Positions 23,074 through 26,865 of a stretch of 26,865 nucleotides of DNA are shown here, one piece after another. The stretch is taken from NCBI GenBank assembly GCA_964528095.1, contig CAZGSG010000043.1:1-26865 (forward strand). Reading direction: 5' to 3'. Both the position numbers and the translations under genes were made by a program. Position 1 is the first letter of the stretch, and every line of letters starts with the position of its first letter. Below the pieces are notes generated by a model. The model saw only the letters and a program-made list of their open reading frames with translations, had not been told where the DNA came from and did not search any database. The DNA comes from CAZGSG01 sp964528095. Lineage in GTDB: Bacteria > Bacteroidota > Bacteroidia > Chitinophagales > Chitinophagaceae.

Positions 23074-25365
23074 TTACTTAGCCCCTGATAAAGAAAAAGG
23101 ATAACTATCAGTGCCCGTTCCCCGGTTCGTATTAGGCTTTTCAGTCATTGAAAAATCAATCAACGCACCCTTTAAAAGTTCGCCATGCGATAACCAATTC
23201 TTTCCATAGGTTTTACCATTCATCGTCAGTGATTGTATATATCTTCTCCCTCCCGTATTATTGTTCGCACGGATCGTGACCGTTTTCCCATTTTCAAGAC
23301 TAAGGGTAATTTTTTTGAACAACGGGCTGCCGATCACATACTGATCAGTACCCGGACATACAGGATAAAAACCCATCGCGGAAAATATATACCAGGCAGA
23401 AGTCTGGCCATTATCCTCATCACCACAATACCCATCGGGTGTTGGTTTGTAAAGTTTGTCCATGATCTCTCTCGTCCAGTATTGTGTTTTCCATGGCTCT
23501 CCTGCATAGTTATATAAATAAGGCATATGCTGTATAGGCTGGTTACCATGTGCATATTGACCCATATTCATCACCTGCATTTCACGTATCTCATGGATTA
23601 TTTTTTTATAGTAACTCTCATCAAATACCGGCGGCATAGTAAACACGGAATCCAGCATGTTTACAAATGTTTTCTTTCCTCCCATCAACGATATGAGGCC
23701 CTGTATATCATGAAACACACTCCAGGTATAATGCCAGCTATTTCCTTCAGTAAATGCATCCCCCCATTTAAAGGGATTGAAGGGTGATTGAAATTGACCA
23801 TTGGCATTCTTCCCCCGCATCAGTTTTGTTTCCTTATCAAATACATTCCTGTAATTCTGCGACCGGTTCATATACAGGTCGATCTCTTTCTTTGGCCGGC
23901 CAAGTGCTTTGGCCAGTTGTGCAATGGTAAAATCATCGTAAGCATATTCCAGGGTACGCGCAGCATTTTCTTTAATATTTACATCGTATGGAACATAGCC
24001 CAGTTCATTATAGTATTTTACGCCGGCCCTTCCCACGGCGGGCATGGGCCCTTCATTATTGGCGTCTTTCAATAATGCCTCGTACAGAATATTGATATCA
24101 TACCCGCGCCCTCCCTTGAGATATGCATCCGCAACTACCGAAGCTGAGTTATTACCGATCATGATATTGCGATAACCGGGACTTGACCATTCGGGTAACC
24201 AACCGCCTTCTTTATAATCATTGATCAATCCTTCCTGCATCTCTTTGTTGATAGAAGGATACATCAGGTTGAGAAATGGATAAAGCGCTCTGAATGTATC
24301 CCAGAAACCTGTACCTGCAAACATATAGCCCGGCATTACCTGTCCCGTATAAGGACTGTAATGAATAATTTTACCTGCCGCATCTATTTCGTAATGCTTT
24401 TGAGGAAATTGCAGGGTACGATAAAGACAGGAATAGAAGGTACGAAGCTGATCATCAGTACCTCCTTCTGCAGACACTCGTTTTAATTGTTTATTCCAGG
24501 CTTCTTTTGCTTTATCCCTGATCGTTTCAAACGAACTGCCACCAATTTCATTACGCAACGTAATGTCGGCCTGTTCGAAACTGATAAAGGATGAGGCTAC
24601 GCGGAGATGAACCTGTTGTCCGCGTTTCGTTTTGATGCCAATAATAGCCCCGGCATGATTGGCCGTTGCTTCATTGATATCCTTCGATAGTGCTTTGTCT
24701 TTCCAGGTATAGGTGGCTGTAAAATCCTGGTCGATATAAATAACAAAATAGTTTTTAAAATTATCCGGCACGCCCTGTTTATTGCGTGTGCTATAACCAA
24801 TGATCTTCCGTTGTTCCGGGATGATCTTAACATAAGACCCGCTATCTACTGCATCGATGACAATAAAAGAACTGTCCGACGCAGGGAAAGTGAAACGAAA
24901 AGCCGCCGCGCGTTCTGTCGGTGCTATTTCAGTCGTAATATCATGATCTGCCAGGTATACATTGTAATAATAAGGCCTGGCTGTCTCTGCTTTATGTGAA
25001 AACCAACTGGCCCGCTCTTCTTCTTTGAAACGTGGTCTTCCGATAGCAGGCATGATCACAAACTGGCCATAGTCGTTCATCCAGGGTGAGGGCTGATGTG
25101 TTTCTTTAAAACCGACGATCTTGTCCGCATCATAGGTATAGGCCCATCCATCCCCCATCTTGCCTGTTTGTGGTGTCCATAGGTTCATGCCCCAGGGCAG
25201 ACCGATAGCAGGATAGGTATTACCGGCAGACAACGCATGTTTGGAAGCAGAACCCATAAGGGTATTCACCCATTCTACGGGGTCTTTTACATTTGCAGCA
25301 TCCTGTGCAGGCGAGGTATACTGCAATAACAGGGTACCTGCTAACGCGATAAAAACTTTTTTCAT
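23074..25365 (-). CDS. GH92-family alpha-mannosidase, secreted
   Basis: The 763-residue protein starts with a signal peptide (KKVFIALAGTLLLQYTSPAQ). The GH92 motifs are WVNTLMGS, YPAIGLPWGMNLWTPQTG, HQPSPWMNDYG, GTGFWDTFRA, YLYNYAGEPWKTQ and CGDEDNGQTSAWYIFSAMGFYP. By constant spacing from Bacteroides BT3990, Glu540 (TEGNSWHYTW) is the general acid, and Asp649 and Asp651 the base pair. Trp95, His591 and Glu592 match Trp88, His584 and Glu585, which I recall as the alpha-1,2 specificity residues. The fold contains a calcium site in this family. It cuts terminal alpha-mannosides in the periplasm. Five bases separate it from the upstream oxidoreductase gene, so they are co-transcribed. Confidence 0.94.
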   Translation of the reverse strand: MKKVFIALAGTLLLQYTSPAQDAANVKDPVEWVNTLMGSASKHALSAGNTYPAIGLPWGMNLWTPQTGKMGDGWAYTYDADKIVGFKETHQPSPWMNDYGQFVIMPAIGRPRFKEEERASWFSHKAETARPYYYNVYLADHDITTEIAPTERAAAFRFTFPASDSSFIVIDAVDSGSYVKIIPEQRKIIGYSTRNKQGVPDNFKNYFVIYIDQDFTATYTWKDKALSKDINEATANHAGAIIGIKTKRGQQVHLRVASSFISFEQADITLRNEIGGSSFETIRDKAKEAWNKQLKRVSAEGGTDDQLRTFYSCLYRTLQFPQKHYEIDAAGKIIHYSPYTGQVMPGYMFAGTGFWDTFRALYPFLNLMYPSINKEMQEGLINDYKEGGWLPEWSSPGYRNIMIGNNSASVVADAYLKGGRGYDINILYEALLKDANNEGPMPAVGRAGVKYYNELGYVPYDVNIKENAARTLEYAYDDFTIAQLAKALGRPKKEIDLYMNRSQNYRNVFDKETKLMRGKNANGQFQSPFNPFKWGDAFTEGNSWHYTWSVFHDIQGLISLMGGKKTFVNMLDSVFTMPPVFDESYYKKIIHEIREMQVMNMGQYAHGNQPIQHMPYLYNYAGEPWKTQYWTREIMDKLYKPTPDGYCGDEDNGQTSAWYIFSAMGFYPVCPGTDQYVIGSPLFKKITLSLENGKTVTIRANNNTGGRRYIQSLTMNGKTYGKNWLSHGELLKGALIDFSMTEKPNTNRGTGTDSYPFSLSGAK

Positions 25366-25370
25366 ACTAT

Positions 25371-26865
25371 TTATTTTTTAAACGCCGGAACAAACAATAC
25401 ACCATCAGCCAGTACAGTACCGTCTGCCCCTTTATTGCTAATCGTTACATTGACTTTTTTCCCTTTTGGTAATAAGAATTTTCCCAGATGTACCCACTCA
25501 CCATTTGTTTGTCCTTTGACGGTAACGTCTGCCATTTTAATGGTAATGTCTTTTACAGCAGATCCATTATATACTGAACAGGTAAGTGTAGAAGACAGTT
25601 TAGTGAGCTTAGGTAATACATAGGTATATACGTCATAATATCCCTGCTTTACGATATCCGGGGTGAACTTAACCGATTTGGGTTTATCATTCACCGCAGA
25701 ATAAAAAGCCGTCGGGCCATAGGTACCGCCTTTTTTGACTGACCACTGCCCGATCGTTTCAACCTGCAATGAGTCATCATTATCTACCAGTATCTCGGGG
25801 GTACTTCCATCCGACAAAGGATTTGTTTTTAATAACTGCTGTATGGCAGGCACATTTACTTTTTGAACAGCCGTATTCTTATCTATTGCAAGAGAAGCAG
25901 CAATACCGCTCGATTGACCCAGTACCATGAACACGGGCTCCATTCGTATGGAACCGTACCCGATATGGCTTGCAGACAAACATACCGGTACCAGCAGGTT
26001 TTTACATTCTGTTTCTTTGGGAGTCAGTGACCGGTAAGCTATGGGGTATGGGCCTGCGCCACCTTTCTCCACATCACCTTCGTTCTTCGCCATCCCATTG
26101 ATAACAAGGCGCTGTGTATTGTGTGAATCCATTCCATATGCCGCCATGCCTACACCGTCTTCCACTATTATTTTTCGTTCACAGTTAGCTTGTGTCATCA
26201 CGTATTCGCCGATCATGCGACGGGCTTCACGTACATAGATCTGTGGGCTCCAGTGATCATAATCTTTATATTCATCTTTAGGATAACCCCATTCAAGCAT
26301 AAAATTGCGTACCGAATCCGGTATGCGGGGATCATGACCGATAAAATAAAGAAGTCCCTGGTTATATTGTTTCAACTCCTGGTAAAATTTATCGCGGGTA
26401 GCATAATCTGCATCAGGATAATGCCAGTTGCGACCGATCAGGTCGGTTGAAAAACCACCACCGTTATTAATATCCGTTTTATGATTGGGCATCAGATCAA
26501 ACTTGAGAATTTCCCTGATATCATTGGGAGTAACCAGTTTCGCTATATAACGGGGCAATAATTCATACTTCGTGGAATCATATCCTGCTGGTCTTGTAAG
26601 CGGGATCCTGTTTGCCGGATCATTGGTAAGACATATCCGGAAATTGTATGCCTGTACATGATTATCGCCGGTACCGATAGGTGCCAGTTTTGCATCACTG
26701 ATACCCCATAACAAACCACTGGAGGGATCGCCGGGAATTTTATAGGGGTCAACACCATCGGGGATCTGGTTGCCATGTTGCGGTGTAGCCGGTGGCTGTA
26801 CCTGTGTGCCGTTATAACTTTCGTTGTATTGCGCACTTGATTCTCTTCCTACCATATAAGACACA
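25371..26865 (-). CDS. FAD-dependent oxidoreductase (C-terminal part) with golvesin-like domain, 5' end cut by window edge
   Basis: The frame is open to the window edge and the first in-frame GTG or ATG is not a real start, so the nucleotide-binding N-terminus is missing. The visible 497 residues include RIPLTRPAGYD, the FAD_oxidored-type segment LPNDIREIL...GRNWHYPDADY and, near 300-325, CLSASHIGYGSIRMEPVFMVLGQSSGIAASLA, which is the flavin-proximal C-terminal motif of this family. From about 360, ILVDNDDSLQVETIGQWSVKKGGTYGPTAFYS and KQGYYDVYTYVLP form a C-terminal beta domain like golvesin/xanthan-lyase C-termini, probably glycan-binding. It lies in an operon with GH92 and ROK. Such proteins are common in Bacteroidota glycan loci, but the reaction is unknown. 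Confidence 0.85.
   Translation of the reverse strand, partial: VSYMVGRESSAQYNESYNGTQVQPPATPQHGNQIPDGVDPYKIPGDPSSGLLWGISDAKLAPIGTGDNHVQAYNFRICLTNDPANRIPLTRPAGYDSTKYELLPRYIAKLVTPNDIREILKFDLMPNHKTDINNGGGFSTDLIGRNWHYPDADYATRDKFYQELKQYNQGLLYFIGHDPRIPDSVRNFMLEWGYPKDEYKDYDHWSPQIYVREARRMIGEYVMTQANCERKIIVEDGVGMAAYGMDSHNTQRLVINGMAKNEGDVEKGGAGPYPIAYRSLTPKETECKNLLVPVCLSASHIGYGSIRMEPVFMVLGQSSGIAASLAIDKNTAVQKVNVPAIQQLLKTNPLSDGSTPEILVDNDDSLQVETIGQWSVKKGGTYGPTAFYSAVNDKPKSVKFTPDIVKQGYYDVYTYVLPKLTKLSSTLTCSVYNGSAVKDITIKMADVTVKGQTNGEWVHLGKFLLPKGKKVNVTISNKGADGTVLADGVLFVPAFKK

Noticed and set aside
24999..25365. Loss of a catalytic acid in the GH92 protein because of GNQP in place of GNEP
   Set aside because: By spacing, the general acid is the Glu in TEGNSWHYTW (Glu540), 109 residues before Asp649, as in BT3990; the GNEP position is not the acid.

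Overview
The window looks like chromosomal DNA from a Bacteroidota bacterium, most likely of the Chitinophagaceae. The reasons are a SusC/SusD pair, lipoproteins with Bacteroidota-type lipoboxes, a DUF6266 protein, a GH92 mannosidase, start codons without strong Shine-Dalgarno sequences, and one perfect TAnnTTTG -7 box. No rRNA, tRNA or CRISPR array was seen. The species assignment is inference.

Layout. (1) 1-6331, all minus strand: a glycan-uptake locus read right to left, with a DapA/NanA-type class I aldolase, SusC, SusD and a formylglycine-generating-enzyme-like (SUMF1) protein cut by the left edge. (2) 6561-7958: a REP-associated tyrosine transposase (RAYT) bracketed by two nested palindromic elements (A, B). 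(3) 8010-13050: a hypothetical lipoprotein, a cysteine-synthase-family PLP enzyme, a hypothetical acidic protein, and a small HTH-like protein plus DUF6266 pair with structured or repetitive DNA around it. (4) 13611-18167, minus: a tightly overlapped three-gene unit of ECF sigma factor, membrane anti-sigma/TPR protein and TPR-CHAT caspase-like protein. (5) 18307-22156: three more nested palindromic elements (C, D, E) interleaved with a plus-strand group of DUF2306 membrane protein, AraC regulator, VOC protein and DUF6265 secreted protein. (6) 22165-26865, minus: an alpha-mannan/mannoside operon of FAD-dependent oxidoreductase with a C-terminal golvesin-like domain (cut by the right edge), GH92 alpha-mannosidase and ROK sugar kinase.

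The most unusual content is the repeat family. Five loci carry a two-tier inverted repeat whose outer arms and inner stem are both built from the same roughly 17-20 nt monomer (GCCAGACC-CG-A/C-TGG type). The variable base is CCGCTG in A and B, which flank the RAYT, and CGATG in C, D and E. It changes together in the outer arms and inner stem of each element. Monomers are also expanded into 26-bp tandem arrays of opposite orientation on the two sides. The RAYT lies between 79-nt direct repeats that match at 78 of 79 positions. This looks like a REP/REPIN-RAYT system of unusual architecture.

The second item of interest is the sigma/anti-sigma/CHAT unit, which could be an envelope-anchored caspase-like signalling device.
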